This document shows positions 9,506 to 18,855 of a DNA stretch of 64,000 bases, in pieces. How positions within the stretch are numbered: the first letter of the stretch is position 1; every line of letters begins with the position of its first letter. Made by a program: the position numbers and the translations under genes. Under the pieces are notes generated by a model. The model saw only the letters and a program-made list of their open reading frames with translations. It did not search any database and had not been told where the DNA came from. This DNA comes from Mucilaginibacter phyllosphaerae (GTDB taxonomy: Bacteria; Bacteroidota; Bacteroidia; Sphingobacteriales; Sphingobacteriaceae), in contig NZ_SNQG01000003.1 in the NCBI RefSeq assembly GCF_004378255.1, positions 496,001 to 560,000 of the forward strand, in the 5' to 3' direction.

Positions 9506-11560
9506 ATGAAAAAAGAAGCACCGAAAAAGAATACAAAAGGACAACCCCGGGTTGATACCTCTACGAGTAAAGAAAAAGAGGAAAAGGCACATCAGCACGA
9601 TGAAAATGCGGCGGGCCACGACCATGACCACGGGGGCATGTTCGGCAAAAACACCGAACTGATCTTTGCCGCGTTGTCCGGGTTATTTCTTGCCCTGGGT
9701 TTTGGATTGTCTTTTGTGCACACCGTTCCCCCTATTACCAGTACCATACTTTATGGTATTGGCTATTTCTTTGGTGGATTTTACACGACGAAAGAAGCTT
9801 ACGAGGCTATCAGCACGGGCAAATTCGAGATTGACTTTTTAATGCTGGTCGCGGCTGTCGGCGCGGCCTGTCTGGGCCAGTGGGCAGAGGGCGCGCTGCT
9901 TTTATTCCTGTTCAGCTTCGGGCACTCCCTCGAACATTATGCGATGGGTAAAGCGACCAAGTCCATAGCAGCGCTCGCCGACCTGGCTCCCAAAACAGCT
10001 ATCGTACGCCGGGATGGCAAAGAAACAGAGGTACCTATTGAAGAACTGGTGCTGGGCGATATCATCATCGTTAAGCCAAACAGCAAAATTTCTGCTGACG
10101 GCGCGGTCATCAAAGGTGAAAGCAGTGTGAACCAGGCACCGATCACCGGTGAAAGTGTGCCGGTGGATAAATCCCCGGTAGTTGACCCGGATAAGGATCA
10201 TGATGATAAAGCGCTGAAAGCCGAGAACAAAGTCTTTGCCGGAACGATCAACGGCAGCCAGGTACTGGAGATAAAAGTAACCAAGCTGGCAGCTGATTCT
10301 ACTTTATCGCGACTTGTTAAGCTGGTCAATGACACAGAAGCGCAGAAGTCACCTACACAATTATTTACCGATAAGCTGCAGAAGTATTATGTACCTGCGG
10401 TGTTGGCATTGGTTGGGCTGTTACTACTTGCATTCCTGGTTATTGATGAACCTTTCAGCAAAAGTTTCTACCGGGCTATGGCGGTTCTGGTCGCTGCAAG
10501 TCCTTGTGCATTGGCCATATCCACCCCGAGTGCTGTTTTAAGCGCGATTGCCAGGGCCGCAAGAAGCGGCGTTTTAATCAAAGGTGGCGGTCCGTTGGAA
10601 GAACTGGGTGGCATTACTGCCATCGCGTTCGATAAAACCGGAACACTTACAGAAGGCAAGCCCCAGTTAACAGGTGTAGTGGCATTAGCTAAATTATCGG
10701 AAGATGAGGTGTTAGAAATCGCCATTGCCGTTGAGAAATTAAGTGACCACCCCTTAGCGGCAGCCATTGTTAAAGGAGGCCTGGAAAGATTAAAGCAAAA
10801 GGATATTCCATCGGCCAAGAACCTGCAGGCCGTTACCGGCCATGGTGTGAAAGCCACAGTAGGCACCAAAAAGATTATTATCGGCAACCGCAGCCTGTTC
10901 AAAAAATTGGCTGATGAAGTGCATACACAAGTAGAAAAACTGGAAAAGGAAGGCAACACAACGATGTTGGTGGAACAGGAAGGCGAAATCATCGGTTTGA
11001 TCGCCTTGATGGATGTTCCCCGCAAGGAGGCTAAAAAGACGTTAAAGGAATTAAAAGATCTGGGCATAAAGCGCATGATCATGCTGACGGGCGACAACCA
11101 GCAGGTAGCCGAAGCCGTTGCCAAACAGGTCGGTATTACCGATGCGATGGGTGGTTTACTCCCGGAACAAAAGGTAAAGGCCATTCAGGACCTGATCAAA
11201 AAGGAGAAAAAAGTAGCTATGATCGGTGACGGTGTAAATGACGCACCCGCCATGGCTAAAAGCACGGTCGGTATCGCTATGGGTGCGGCAGGTTCAGATG
11301 TGGCTTTAGAAACCGCTGACATCGCGTTAATGGCTGACCGGTTAGATAACCTGCCGTTTGCTATCGGTTTAAGCCGTCAATCCCGCAGGATCATCAAGCA
11401 AAACCTGGTTGTAAGCCTGGGGATGGTTGCTATATTAATACCGGTAACTATTTTAGGCATAACCGGTATCGGCCCGGCGGTAATAGGCCACGAGGGCTCT
11501 ACGTTGTTGGTGGTTTTCAATGGCCTCCGCTTACTGGTTTATCAAAATGGTCGTAAATGA
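9506..11560 (+). CDS. P1B-type metal-exporting ATPase, P1B-4-like (SPC, HEG motifs)
   Basis: 684 residues from the ATG at 9506; an open extension to 9473 is unlikely to be coding. The N-terminus lacks an HMA domain but has a His-rich tail (HQHDENAAGHDHDHGG, residues 29-44). TGES, the TM6 motif SPC (near residue 332), DKTGT (near 375), SDHP and GDGVNDAP are all present. TM8 carries HEGST, the pairing with SPC that marks P1B-4 ATPases, which export Co, Zn, Cd or Fe. It follows the czc genes and rseP. A scrap homologous to its last residues recurs at 58.45 kb. The exact metal is unresolved. Confidence 0.9.
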   Translation: MKKEAPKKNTKGQPRVDTSTSKEKEEKAHQHDENAAGHDHDHGGMFGKNTELIFAALSGLFLALGFGLSFVHTVPPITSTILYGIGYFFGGFYTTKEAYEAISTGKFEIDFLMLVAAVGAACLGQWAEGALLLFLFSFGHSLEHYAMGKATKSIAALADLAPKTAIVRRDGKETEVPIEELVLGDIIIVKPNSKISADGAVIKGESSVNQAPITGESVPVDKSPVVDPDKDHDDKALKAENKVFAGTINGSQVLEIKVTKLAADSTLSRLVKLVNDTEAQKSPTQLFTDKLQKYYVPAVLALVGLLLLAFLVIDEPFSKSFYRAMAVLVAASPCALAISTPSAVLSAIARAARSGVLIKGGGPLEELGGITAIAFDKTGTLTEGKPQLTGVVALAKLSEDEVLEIAIAVEKLSDHPLAAAIVKGGLERLKQKDIPSAKNLQAVTGHGVKATVGTKKIIIGNRSLFKKLADEVHTQVEKLEKEGNTTMLVEQEGEIIGLIALMDVPRKEAKKTLKELKDLGIKRMIMLTGDNQQVAEAVAKQVGITDAMGGLLPEQKVKAIQDLIKKEKKVAMIGDGVNDAPAMAKSTVGIAMGAAGSDVALETADIALMADRLDNLPFAIGLSRQSRRIIKQNLVVSLGMVAILIPVTILGITGIGPAVIGHEGSTLLVVFNGLRLLVYQNGRK

Positions 11561-11632
11561 TCCGCAGGCATATCACATCTGAATTTAATAGGATAGCAGG
11601 AATAAGTATATTTGGTTTTTATCGCAATTACC

Positions 11633-11970
11633 ATGAACGTCATTAAATCTTTACTGCTATTTATTTTGGCCGGCATATTCGAGATCGGCGGCGGTTACCT
11701 TATCTGGCAATGGCTTAAGGAAGACAAACCCTATTGGTACGGCCTGGCAGGTGCTGTGATTTTAGCCTTGTAGGCATTGTCGCTACCTGGCAAACAGCCA
11801 ATTTTGGCCGTGTTTATGCAACATATGGCGGGGTATTTATCGTACTTGCACTCCTGTGGGCCTGGAAAGTGGATGGGTTTAAACCTGATCGCTGGGATAT
11901 GATCGGCGCGGGCATCGCACTGATCGGCGCATGTATAATCATTTATATGCCGCGTCAGCCCATAGTTTAA
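11633..11970 (+). pseudogene. ynfA: ynfA (UPF0060 membrane protein), single-base frameshift
   Basis: The first frame reads [21 protein letters not shown] and continues through [13 protein letters not shown] to a TAG at 11771-11773. The rest of the family ([20 protein letters not shown], then [17 protein letters not shown]) continues in another frame to 11970. One missing base in the codon after Leu (family residue Tyr) explains the break. YnfA proteins are four-helix inner-membrane proteins of the small multidrug resistance type. Apart from this lesion the gene looks full length, so a recent mutation or a sequencing error are both possible. Confidence 0.85.
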
Positions 11971-12064
11971 TTAGAACGTAACGCACTTGGCTATATCTAT
12001 TATATGAAATGCCAGGATGCTTTTTTAAGCTCCGTCCTGTTTTAACGTTATTTGATTTGTAATG

Positions 12065-12072
12065 TATCTTTG
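12065..12072 (+). promoter_or_regulatory. -7 element TATCTTTG before mnmH (copy A)
   Basis: TATCTTTG matches the Bacteroidota -7 consensus TAnnTTTG and ends 5 bases before the ATG at 12078, again implying a leaderless transcript. The same place in copy B (58542-58549) reads TATATTTA, with the final G lost. No good -33 element is seen at the expected distance. Confidence 0.5.
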
Positions 12073-12077
12073 CCTAA

Positions 12078-13112
12078 ATGACCAAGCCGATTTTAATCAA
12101 TGATTTCCTGCATCTCCATGACATCGTTCCTTTGATCGATGTTCGTACACCGGCAGAGTATGAACAGGGCCATGTGCCGGGCGCATTCAACGTGCCGTTG
12201 TTCAGTAATGAAGAACGGGTCAGGGTAGGCACGACTTACAAGCAGGTCGGCCGTGAAGAAGCAATACTGTTGGGCTTTGACTTAACCGGTTCTAAATGGT
12301 CTTCCTTTATTAAGGAAGCTTTGATTATTGCACCTGACAAAAGAATAGGTGTTCACTGCTGGCGTGGTGGTATGCGCAGCGGGGCTATGGCATGGGCACT
12401 CGATTTGTACGGCTTTGAAGTATTTTTGATACAGGGTGGCTACAAAAAATATAGGGGCTGGGTGCATCAGCAATTTGAACAGCCCTACAAGATTCAGATA
12501 CTTGGAGGCATGACCGGATCAGGTAAAACAAAATTATTGCAACAACTTAGCGTTACAGGGGAGCAGGTAATTGACCTGGAAGACCTTGCACAACACCAGG
12601 GTTCATCTTATGGCAGTATGAATAAGCTGATACAGCCTACTCAGGAGCAGTTTGAAAACAACCTGGCCGGGAAATTAAAAGACATTGATAAAAAGGAAAA
12701 GGTATGGGTGGAAGATGAAAGCCTTACTATTGGTAAACGGTCTATACCCAACCCGTTCTGGCATCAGATGCGGGATGCAGCGATAATTGATATTAAAGTG
12801 GATGTACAGCGACGTGTTAATTCCCTGGCTGCTGAATACGGGTCTTTAGATAAGGATTTTCTGATGGAATCCACGGAACGTATCCGAAAACGGCTTGGCC
12901 CGGAGCAAACCAAATACGCTATAGAGGCCATCATGGAGGGGCGTATAAAAGATTTCGTAAAAATCGTGTTGGTCTATTATGATAAAACCTACCGAACCGG
13001 TTTGAGCAAAAGGGATATTTCCAAAGTATCGTCACTTGAGCTTGATGATACAGATATAGCCACACAGACTAATAATGTATTAAATTTCACAATCAACGCG
13101 CCAGCTAAATAA
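12078..13112 (+). CDS. mnmH: tRNA 2-selenouridine synthase MnmH (SelU/YbbB)
   Basis: 344 residues. The N-terminal rhodanese domain ([18 protein letters not shown]) carries catalytic Cys94 in the loop [12 protein letters not shown]-loop domain follows with Walker [10 protein letters not shown] at 143-151. This is the two-domain architecture of MnmH, which replaces sulfur by selenium in the 2-thiouridine at tRNA position 34, using selenophosphate. The stop overlaps the start of selD by one base (TAATG), consistent with coupled synthesis of the enzyme and its donor supplier. A second copy lies at 58557-59591. Confidence 0.95.
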   Translation: MTKPILINDFLHLHDIVPLIDVRTPAEYEQGHVPGAFNVPLFSNEERVRVGTTYKQVGREEAILLGFDLTGSKWSSFIKEALIIAPDKRIGVHCWRGGMRSGAMAWALDLYGFEVFLIQGGYKKYRGWVHQQFEQPYKIQILGGMTGSGKTKLLQQLSVTGEQVIDLEDLAQHQGSSYGSMNKLIQPTQEQFENNLAGKLKDIDKKEKVWVEDESLTIGKRSIPNPFWHQMRDAAIIDIKVDVQRRVNSLAAEYGSLDKDFLMESTERIRKRLGPEQTKYAIEAIMEGRIKDFVKIVLVYYDKTYRTGLSKRDISKVSSLELDDTDIATQTNNVLNFTINAPAK

Positions 13113-14152
13113 TGGATACGACATCAATAAAACTTACTCAATATTCCCACGGCGCGGGTTGTGGCTGTAAGATCAGCCCTGCCATTTTAGATAAAATACT
13201 GCATAGTAATATCGCCTCCGTTGCCGATCCAAATTTGCTGGTTGGCAATGATAAAAGGGACGATGCTGCAGTGTTAGACCTTGGGAACGGCACCGCTTTG
13301 ATCTCTACTACCGACTTTTTTATGCCGATTGTTGATGATGCGTACGATTTCGGGCGTATCGCTTCTGCTAATGCCATCAGCGACGTTTATGCGATGGGCG
13401 GTAAACCGGTTTTAGCGATTGCTATTTTAGGATGGCCGATTGATAAACTTCCACCTGAAGTAGCTCAAAAAGTTTTAGAAGGTTCCCGGGCCGTCTGCGC
13501 CGAAGCCGGTATTACCTTAGCAGGTGGCCATAGCATTGATTGCCCTGAGCCGGTATTCGGCTTGTCAGTAAACGGTGTAGTTAATATTCCGCAATTGAAA
13601 CAAAACTCCACGGCAACCCCCGGTTGTAAATTATATCTTACCAAAGCTTTAGGGGTTGGTATTTTGTCAACGGCTCAAAAAAGAGGCGTATTATTACCGG
13701 AAGATGCAGCTATTGCACTAAAGAGTATGACCACATTAAACAAGCTGGGCGAAGTATTCGGGAAGATGGATGATGTAAAGGCCATGACGGATGTAACCGG
13801 TTTTGGTTTGCTGGGGCACCTTTCTGAAATGTGTGAAGGCAGCGGCTTGTCGGCAGTGATCGAATTTAATAAAGTGCCGGTGATCCCTTCTTTAGCAGGT
13901 TACCTCGAACAAAAATGCTTTCCAGGTGGTACCGGCCGTAATTGGAGCAGTTATGGGCGTAAGATAGGGCCGCTGACCGCAGAACAGCAATATATACTGG
14001 CCGACCCGCAAACAAGTGGCGGCCTGCTGGTAGCCGTTGCCGAAGAAGGGGCGGCGGCTTTTGAAGCAAAATTACAAAGCCTTGGACACAGTTTAGCACC
14101 TATCGGCTGGCTAAAGGTGCCGGACAACGATGCGCTGATAACGGTGATTTGA
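13112..14152 (+). CDS. selD: Selenophosphate synthetase (selenide, water dikinase)
   Basis: 346 residues. The glycine-rich N-terminal loop [10 protein letters not shown] gives the catalytic Cys17 and Lys20, so this is the cysteine form, not a selenoprotein. The AIRS/PurM-like ATP-binding fold is full length, with [16 protein letters not shown]/Mg2+ regions and the typical end DPQTSGGLL. SelD makes selenophosphate from selenide and ATP. The partner in this window is MnmH. No selA, selB or tRNA-Sec gene is seen, so the selenium use supported here is tRNA selenation. Confidence 0.95.
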   Translation: MDTTSIKLTQYSHGAGCGCKISPAILDKILHSNIASVADPNLLVGNDKRDDAAVLDLGNGTALISTTDFFMPIVDDAYDFGRIASANAISDVYAMGGKPVLAIAILGWPIDKLPPEVAQKVLEGSRAVCAEAGITLAGGHSIDCPEPVFGLSVNGVVNIPQLKQNSTATPGCKLYLTKALGVGILSTAQKRGVLLPEDAAIALKSMTTLNKLGEVFGKMDDVKAMTDVTGFGLLGHLSEMCEGSGLSAVIEFNKVPVIPSLAGYLEQKCFPGGTGRNWSSYGRKIGPLTAEQQYILADPQTSGGLLVAVAEEGAAAFEAKLQSLGHSLAPIGWLKVPDNDALITVI

Positions 14153-14155
14153 TGT

Positions 14156-14775
14156 TTAATTGATACCTTGCTTTTTAAAACTGCAGAACAGGAAGTTTTG
14201 CCTGGTTTGAAAGGGGGTGATATGGTCTTCACTGATACACCGGATCTTTTCAAAATCTTTTTTTAACTGGCTTTGCAATTGGACTTCCGTATATTGTTTG
14301 ATCGGCAGGCCACTGCATTTATCCGGGCCGTTTTCAGAAAAGGTGCCAACCACCATATAATTATTGATCGCCCTGCCCGCGATTTGCAGGTAAGCTGCGA
14401 TCTGGCTTTTACTGGTCAGGAAATGAAAAGTCGCCCGATTATGCCATAAGTCAAAATGATCATTCGTTTTAAATTCGGTAATGTCAGATACCACCCATTT
14501 AACCAGTTCGCTTTTAGCACCTAACCTGGCTTGGGCTTTTTGTATGGCGGCGGCGGATATGTCCAGCACGGTGATATTAACAAAGCCCTCCTTTAAAAGA
14601 AATCCACCAGGTTACTGTCCCCACCACCAATGTCAATGATACTGGCGTTTTTAGATAACTGAAACCCGTGAATAAAATCCAGGGATGTTCGCGGGACAGC
14701 TTGCGTCCAGCTAACCTGATCGGGAGTTTTGTTGGTATAAACATCATCCCAGTGCGCTTTTTGACTATCTTTCAT
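14156..14775 (-). pseudogene. Class I SAM-dependent methyltransferase, frameshifted (copy A)
   Basis: The N-terminal part (MKDSQKAHWDDVYTNKTPD, with SAM motif I IIDIGGGDS) ends at VDFF plus a stop at 14593. The remainder, from VLDISAAAIQKAQARLG to LFCSFKKQGIN, is in another frame down to 14156. One lost base around 14600 restores a single protein of about 205 residues of a small TehB/thiopurine-like methyltransferase family. It is convergent with selD and divergent from the rhodanese gene. The copy B homologue is also broken within a few codons of the same place, but by a nonsense codon. Confidence 0.85.
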
Positions 14776-14823
14776 GGATTAACCACATATTTACAGTTTA
14801 AAGGTCTATATTATTATCATCAA

Positions 14824-15300
14824 ATGAAAAATAAAATACTGATTACAATTTGCAGCCTGCTCATTGCCGGGTTATGGCCTTCCGAAACTACAGCGCAAAC
14901 ATCCCCGGTAGCAGTGCCGTCTATCCTGAATAATTATCCCTGGAAGGACAGTGAGTTAATAGCGCCTGCCGTTTTAGCCGCTAACTTAAAGGAGCCCCCG
15001 GCTAAATGGCCAATGATATTAAATATCGGCGCGGTCGAAGATATCAAAGGAGCCAAACACATCGGCGCGGTTAGCAAAGATGAAAATATGAAGTTGCTTA
15101 GAAAGACCGTTGCCGCGCTGCCTAAAAACACGGTCATCGTGGTTTATTGCGGTTGCTGCCCGTTTAGCAAATGTCCGAACATCAGGCCCGCTTTCCTGGA
15201 AATGAAAAAAATGGGGTTTACACATGTTGAATTATTAAACCTGCCTGTCAACCTGCAAACCAATTGGGTTGCTAAAGGTTACCCATTGGCAGGAAGCTGA
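14824..15300 (+). CDS. Secreted rhodanese-like protein with CGCC active-site loop
   Basis: 158 residues from the ATG at 14824 (MKNKILITICSLLIAGLWPS, a signal peptide); the frame is open further upstream but lacks coding character. The mature part has a rhodanese-like fold: LNIGAVEDIKGAKHIG in place of the usual D-R-E-x-H-I-x-G elements, and the active loop VVYCGCCPFSKCPN, which has four cysteines instead of one. It would act in the periplasm, possibly on thiols, persulfides or bound metal (inferred). Copy B has the same loop, with Thr for Ser. Confidence 0.82.
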   Translation: MKNKILITICSLLIAGLWPSETTAQTSPVAVPSILNNYPWKDSELIAPAVLAANLKEPPAKWPMILNIGAVEDIKGAKHIGAVSKDENMKLLRKTVAALPKNTVIVVYCGCCPFSKCPNIRPAFLEMKKMGFTHVELLNLPVNLQTNWVAKGYPLAGS

Positions 15301-15344
15301 TCGGAATTTACTTAGGCTGATCAGATGCATATCTTATTAGAATA

Positions 15345-16592
15345 ATGAATAAAAAGGCAGCGTCAGTATCATTCTTCAACGCATTAAAAGATTCCTTTCA
15401 GGTCTTAAAGAACCGTCTTTTCTCTTTATTATATTTCGCGGAAGCTATCAGCTTGCTGGGGGACGCTTTTACCTGGGTTGGCCTGGCCTTGTTATCCTAC
15501 CAGTTTGGCCGGGAGCGTTCGGCCATTATTTTAGCAACGGCTTTGACCCTTCGGGTTACCGCATTCATTCTCTTTTCTCCTTTTGCCGGTGTGCTGGCTG
15601 ATCGTGTGAGCCGTAAAACCATTTTATATACTACCCATTTTGTCCGAATGGCGATTGTCGCCTGTTTACCTTTTGTTACCCAGGAATGGCAGATCTATGC
15701 GCTTGTCTTTTTGCTCAATATATTTAATGCCTTTTTTACGCCCACTTACCGCGCTGTAATACCACAGGTGGTAGACCATGCGCACTACCGGCAGGCGGTA
15801 GGCTTGTCTACGGCAACTTTTCAAATATTAGGTGTCTTAGGGCCGGGTTTAGCCGGGATACTGGCTGTGTGGTTCGGCGCAAGGCAGATCTTTTTTATCG
15901 ATGCGGCCTCCTTCGTGCTGGCCGCTGTTTTGATATTGCTGCTTCCTGCTACTCAATTGCAACATGCTGTAAAGAAAAATGAAAAGGCTTTTACTGCCTG
16001 GCATGACGCGGTCAAAGGCATTAAACTACTATTTAAAAATCCGCTGATCCGGTTTGCGCTTTTCATTGAATTTGTCTCGGCGATTGCGGGTGCGCAGATA
16101 TTGGTTAATTCCGTCGGTCACATTAAAAGTGGCTTGCATTTAGGCGACAAGCAGTATGGCTGGGTGATGGCTGCATTTGGTATCGGTGCCAGTATCGCGG
16201 CATTTGTCGCAGGTAGCCTGGATAAAACGAAGTCCCGGCGTTTATCTCTGATAGCCGGTGCTTTGGTATTGTCGGTCACTATTTCCATTACGAATTTCGT
16301 AGCATATCCCGTGATGTTGATATTGTGGCTTTTTGCGGGTTTAGGGCAAAGCCTGGCGGAAATGCCTTCGGAAACGTTGATCGGTGAAAACATTGCCGAA
16401 AACGAACAGGGCAAAGTTTATGGTTCGCATTTTGCTTTTTCTCATTTATGGTGGGCCATCGCTTATCCGATAGCCGGATTTTTGGGCAGCCGTTATGCCG
16501 GTAAAGATTTTTTATACGGCGGGCTTATCTCTATGCTGCTTTTAGGAATAGCGCTATTCTTAATGAAAAAGCAAACTAAAATTAAGTCTTAA
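15345..16592 (+). CDS. MFS transporter (MFS_3/EntS-like exporter)
   Basis: 415 residues with about 12 hydrophobic segments. The motif between TM2 and TM3, GVLADRVSRKTILY, is the major-facilitator signature. The family resembles EntS-like exporters (MFS_3). No substrate can be deduced. It sits between the secreted rhodanese and the secreted BNR protein. In copy B this gene is reduced to its first codons at 61809-61847, so the rest of the cassette can exist without it. Confidence 0.88.
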   Translation: MNKKAASVSFFNALKDSFQVLKNRLFSLLYFAEAISLLGDAFTWVGLALLSYQFGRERSAIILATALTLRVTAFILFSPFAGVLADRVSRKTILYTTHFVRMAIVACLPFVTQEWQIYALVFLLNIFNAFFTPTYRAVIPQVVDHAHYRQAVGLSTATFQILGVLGPGLAGILAVWFGARQIFFIDAASFVLAAVLILLLPATQLQHAVKKNEKAFTAWHDAVKGIKLLFKNPLIRFALFIEFVSAIAGAQILVNSVGHIKSGLHLGDKQYGWVMAAFGIGASIAAFVAGSLDKTKSRRLSLIAGALVLSVTISITNFVAYPVMLILWLFAGLGQSLAEMPSETLIGENIAENEQGKVYGSHFAFSHLWWAIAYPIAGFLGSRYAGKDFLYGGLISMLLLGIALFLMKKQTKIKS

Positions 16593-16596
16593 GCGT

Positions 16597-16796
16597 TTAC
16601 TGTTTATTAAGTAACATGATCATCACTTTATCGGGTCTCACTTTCCGGGTATCATCCCGTTTAGCTGAACCTATCCAATCAATAACCTTGCTTATAGGAT
16701 TTAGACAAGCTTGCAAAACGCATTCGCCTCTAATTCCTGAGCTAACAAAACCTGCAACCTTGCAGGCGTTCCTTCTGTATGTTCTTTTTTAAGCAT
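16597..16796 (-). pseudogene. Possible small broken gene between MFS and BNR genes
   Basis: The 319-bp gap after the MFS gene has coding-like sequence on the minus strand. It starts MLKKEHTEGTPARLQVLLAQ from the ATG at 16796, stops early, and continues in a shifted frame as SKVIDWIGSAKRDDTRKV through to MIMLLNKQ at 16597. I recognise no family. It also contains the small palindrome CCTGCAACCTTGCAGG (16751-16766). This may be a decayed orphan gene of about 66 residues, or chance. Confidence 0.3.
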
Positions 16797-16911
16797 TATC
16801 GTTATTCTTTAGTGTTAAAAACACGGAAACATTTCTGTCCCCGGCACTTAACCTTGATTTACATCGTTAAGGTCTGATATAGTAACTTTCCAAAATTTAT
16901 ATATTAGTAAA

Positions 16912-17961
16912 ATGAGAAGAATAGGTTTTTTTGTACTATCACTTACAATGTTACTAACGTTAAGTTCACTGTCAGACGACCGGAATTTGATCGGTAAGGG
17001 AGAGCAACCACAAGTAAGTATAGATACCAAAGGGATAATTAGGGTAATATTCGGATCTGCCGATCAGATATTTTGTGTTGCCTCAACAGATCATGGCGTA
17101 TCGTTCAGCAACCCGGCACTCGTTGCCAAATTACCCGAAATGCACTTAGGTATGGCCAGGGGCCCACAACTGGCAAGTTCAAAAAACTTTTCTGTGATCA
17201 CCGCTATGGATAAATCCGGCAATATCCACTGGTATCGCCTTGCTCATGCTACCGGTATTTGGAAGAGCATGGGCATCCTCAATGATCAGCGTGGGTCAGC
17301 TCCCGAGGGATTAATGAGTATTGCCGCTGACGATCAGGATCATTTTTATGCGGCATGGCTGGACATCCGCACCGGCAATCATAACCAGATCTATTTTTCA
17401 TCCTTATCAGGCAGTAATACCAAATGGTTTAAAAATACTATGGCCTACCAATCACCCGACCAGCACGTTTGTGAGTGCTGTAAACCCAGCATAGCAGTGC
17501 AGGGTTCTTCGGTTGCTATCATGTTCCGCAACTGGCTGAACGGTTCGCGCGACCTGTATGTAAGCCGTTCGTCCGACATGGGGCGAACCTTCGGGGTAGC
17601 GGAAAAGATGGGCATGGATACCTGGAAACTGAACGGCTGCCCGATGGATGGCGGAGGACTGCGGATCAGTCCGGCCAGCGCGGTACAGACAGTATGGCAA
17701 CGGAAAGGCAATATTTATTATGCAACTCCCGGCGAGCCGGAAACCTATCTGGCCAGGGGAAGGACCTGTAGTATTGCCGGCAACGGACAAAATCCACTGA
17801 TTACTTATCAAACAGGTGATACGCTGAATGTGATCGCTTTCCCTCAAAAAACACCAAGGATGGTCGGAACCGGCGGCTATGTGAAAGCGGTGCAGTTAAG
17901 CGCGACCGGCAATCTTTTCGTATGGGAACAGAAGAACCAGATCAGGTTCCGAAAAATGTAA
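16912..17961 (+). CDS. Secreted BNR/sialidase-like beta-propeller with CECC motif
   Basis: 349 residues with a signal peptide (MRRIGFFVLSLTMLLTLSSL). Two Asp-box (BNR) motifs are visible, STDHGVSF and SSDMGRTF, so it is probably a six-bladed propeller. It will be called exo-alpha-sialidase by similarity, but no sialidase catalytic set is evident. Unusual for the fold are HVCECCKP (near residue 186), NGCPMDGGG (near 240) and GRTCSIAG (near 282), all kept in copy B at 61874. These may bind metal or haem; this is inference. The 5' flank TTTCCAAAATTTATATATT is nearly identical in both copies. Confidence 0.8.
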   Translation: MRRIGFFVLSLTMLLTLSSLSDDRNLIGKGEQPQVSIDTKGIIRVIFGSADQIFCVASTDHGVSFSNPALVAKLPEMHLGMARGPQLASSKNFSVITAMDKSGNIHWYRLAHATGIWKSMGILNDQRGSAPEGLMSIAADDQDHFYAAWLDIRTGNHNQIYFSSLSGSNTKWFKNTMAYQSPDQHVCECCKPSIAVQGSSVAIMFRNWLNGSRDLYVSRSSDMGRTFGVAEKMGMDTWKLNGCPMDGGGLRISPASAVQTVWQRKGNIYYATPGEPETYLARGRTCSIAGNGQNPLITYQTGDTLNVIAFPQKTPRMVGTGGYVKAVQLSATGNLFVWEQKNQIRFRKM

Positions 17962-17964
17962 AAA

Positions 17965-18684
17965 CTAAACCTTGCGAAAATAAGCATGGTTATATTGGTT
18001 ACCCCAGAGACAAACAATCTTTTCCGGTTTATCCGCAAAAAATTCATCATACGCCATTTTGACACCGGGGTTAATATCGAGGCCTTCAACTCCGGTGGAA
18101 GCATCAAAATAATCCATCATGATACAAACCGAATTTTTCGGCATACGGGGATAGATGCTTTCAAAACAATGCAGCATCACAGCCTTGTGCTCGATTTTAT
18201 CACCGCCGAAACCGCAGTCGATGTGCACAAACGCTATTTCAGCGGGCAATTCATGCGGCAGGGTTGTTTTAAAATCCCCCTTATGCACAATCGGCTGTTT
18301 TAGCTTCGCCTTGTTAAAATTGGCCTTTAGTTCTTCTTCAACACTTCCTTTGACCTTGAAGGAGGCGAAAAAGCTATCGTAAAGGTGCAATTGCTTATCA
18401 GAGGCATTCAACTCGATCACCTTTTGAAAAATGAGCGCACATTGTCCGGTGAAACACCCTAATTCTACCACGTCACCGGGAACCCCGTTAAAAATGACCG
18501 AATCCAGCAAGTGGTAATAGTTGATCCGCTGCTCGGGCGTATTCATATCTATATTGGTATCGAGCTGCTTTACCTGGTAGCCCGTTTGCATGAACCGCAG
18601 TCCTTTATTAACAAACTCAATTAACGCGGAGCGTTTTTTCTCATTTACGGCGTAAGGTTTTTTAACAAGGAAATAATTGTCCAT
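17965..18684 (-). CDS. TylF/macrocin O-methyltransferase-like enzyme
   Basis: 239 residues of the TylF-like class I SAM methyltransferase family. SAM motif I is VVELGCFTGQCALIF, the metal-dependent catalytic region reads FVHIDCGFGGD, and the end is GNQYNHAYFRKV. It is convergent with the BNR gene, 3 bases apart. A close paralogue lies at 26307-27023, and the last 29 residues recur as a scrap at 62927-63016. Substrate unknown; the family usually methylates sugar or phenolic hydroxyls. Confidence 0.85.
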   Translation of the reverse strand: MDNYFLVKKPYAVNEKKRSALIEFVNKGLRFMQTGYQVKQLDTNIDMNTPEQRINYYHLLDSVIFNGVPGDVVELGCFTGQCALIFQKVIELNASDKQLHLYDSFFASFKVKGSVEEELKANFNKAKLKQPIVHKGDFKTTLPHELPAEIAFVHIDCGFGGDKIEHKAVMLHCFESIYPRMPKNSVCIMMDYFDASTGVEGLDINPGVKMAYDEFFADKPEKIVCLWGNQYNHAYFRKV

Positions 18685-18840
18685 GACGTAAAGGTTGAAA
18701 TCGTGTGTTTAGACATTAGTTCATACTATCAACTAATATTCAATGATAGGAAAATAGTTTTAAAATCCATCAGAAAAAATAACACGGTATTCTGTAAACC
18801 TTTAGCAGAATCCTGTAAAGGCTATGGTCCCGCGCAAGAG

Positions 18841-18848
18841 TAAATTTG
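18841..18848 (+). promoter_or_regulatory. -7 element TAAATTTG and CTGTAAA repeats before copA
   Basis: TAAATTTG (TAnnTTTG class) ends 7 bases before the ATG at 18856, so the copA mRNA should have almost no leader. Just upstream, CTGTAAA occurs twice (18792-18798 and 18813-18819), where -33 elements and regulator sites would lie. These repeats may be the operator of a copper regulator, possibly the HMA-AraC protein at 21980 (inferred). Confidence 0.5.
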
Positions 18849-18855
18849 TATGTAA

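Larger units (their letters stand above)
11468..18055. repeat. Segmental duplication, copy A (long, nearly intact)
   Basis: From the 3' end of the P1B ATPase to the 3' end of the TylF-like gene, this block has the same gene order as 58449-63016. Order: ATPase end, mnmH, selD, opposed methyltransferase, rhodanese, MFS, BNR protein, opposed TylF-like methyltransferase. Copy A additionally holds ynfA and the full MFS gene. The copies differ at many third codon positions, so this is an old duplication or separate acquisition, not an assembly echo. Confidence 0.85.
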
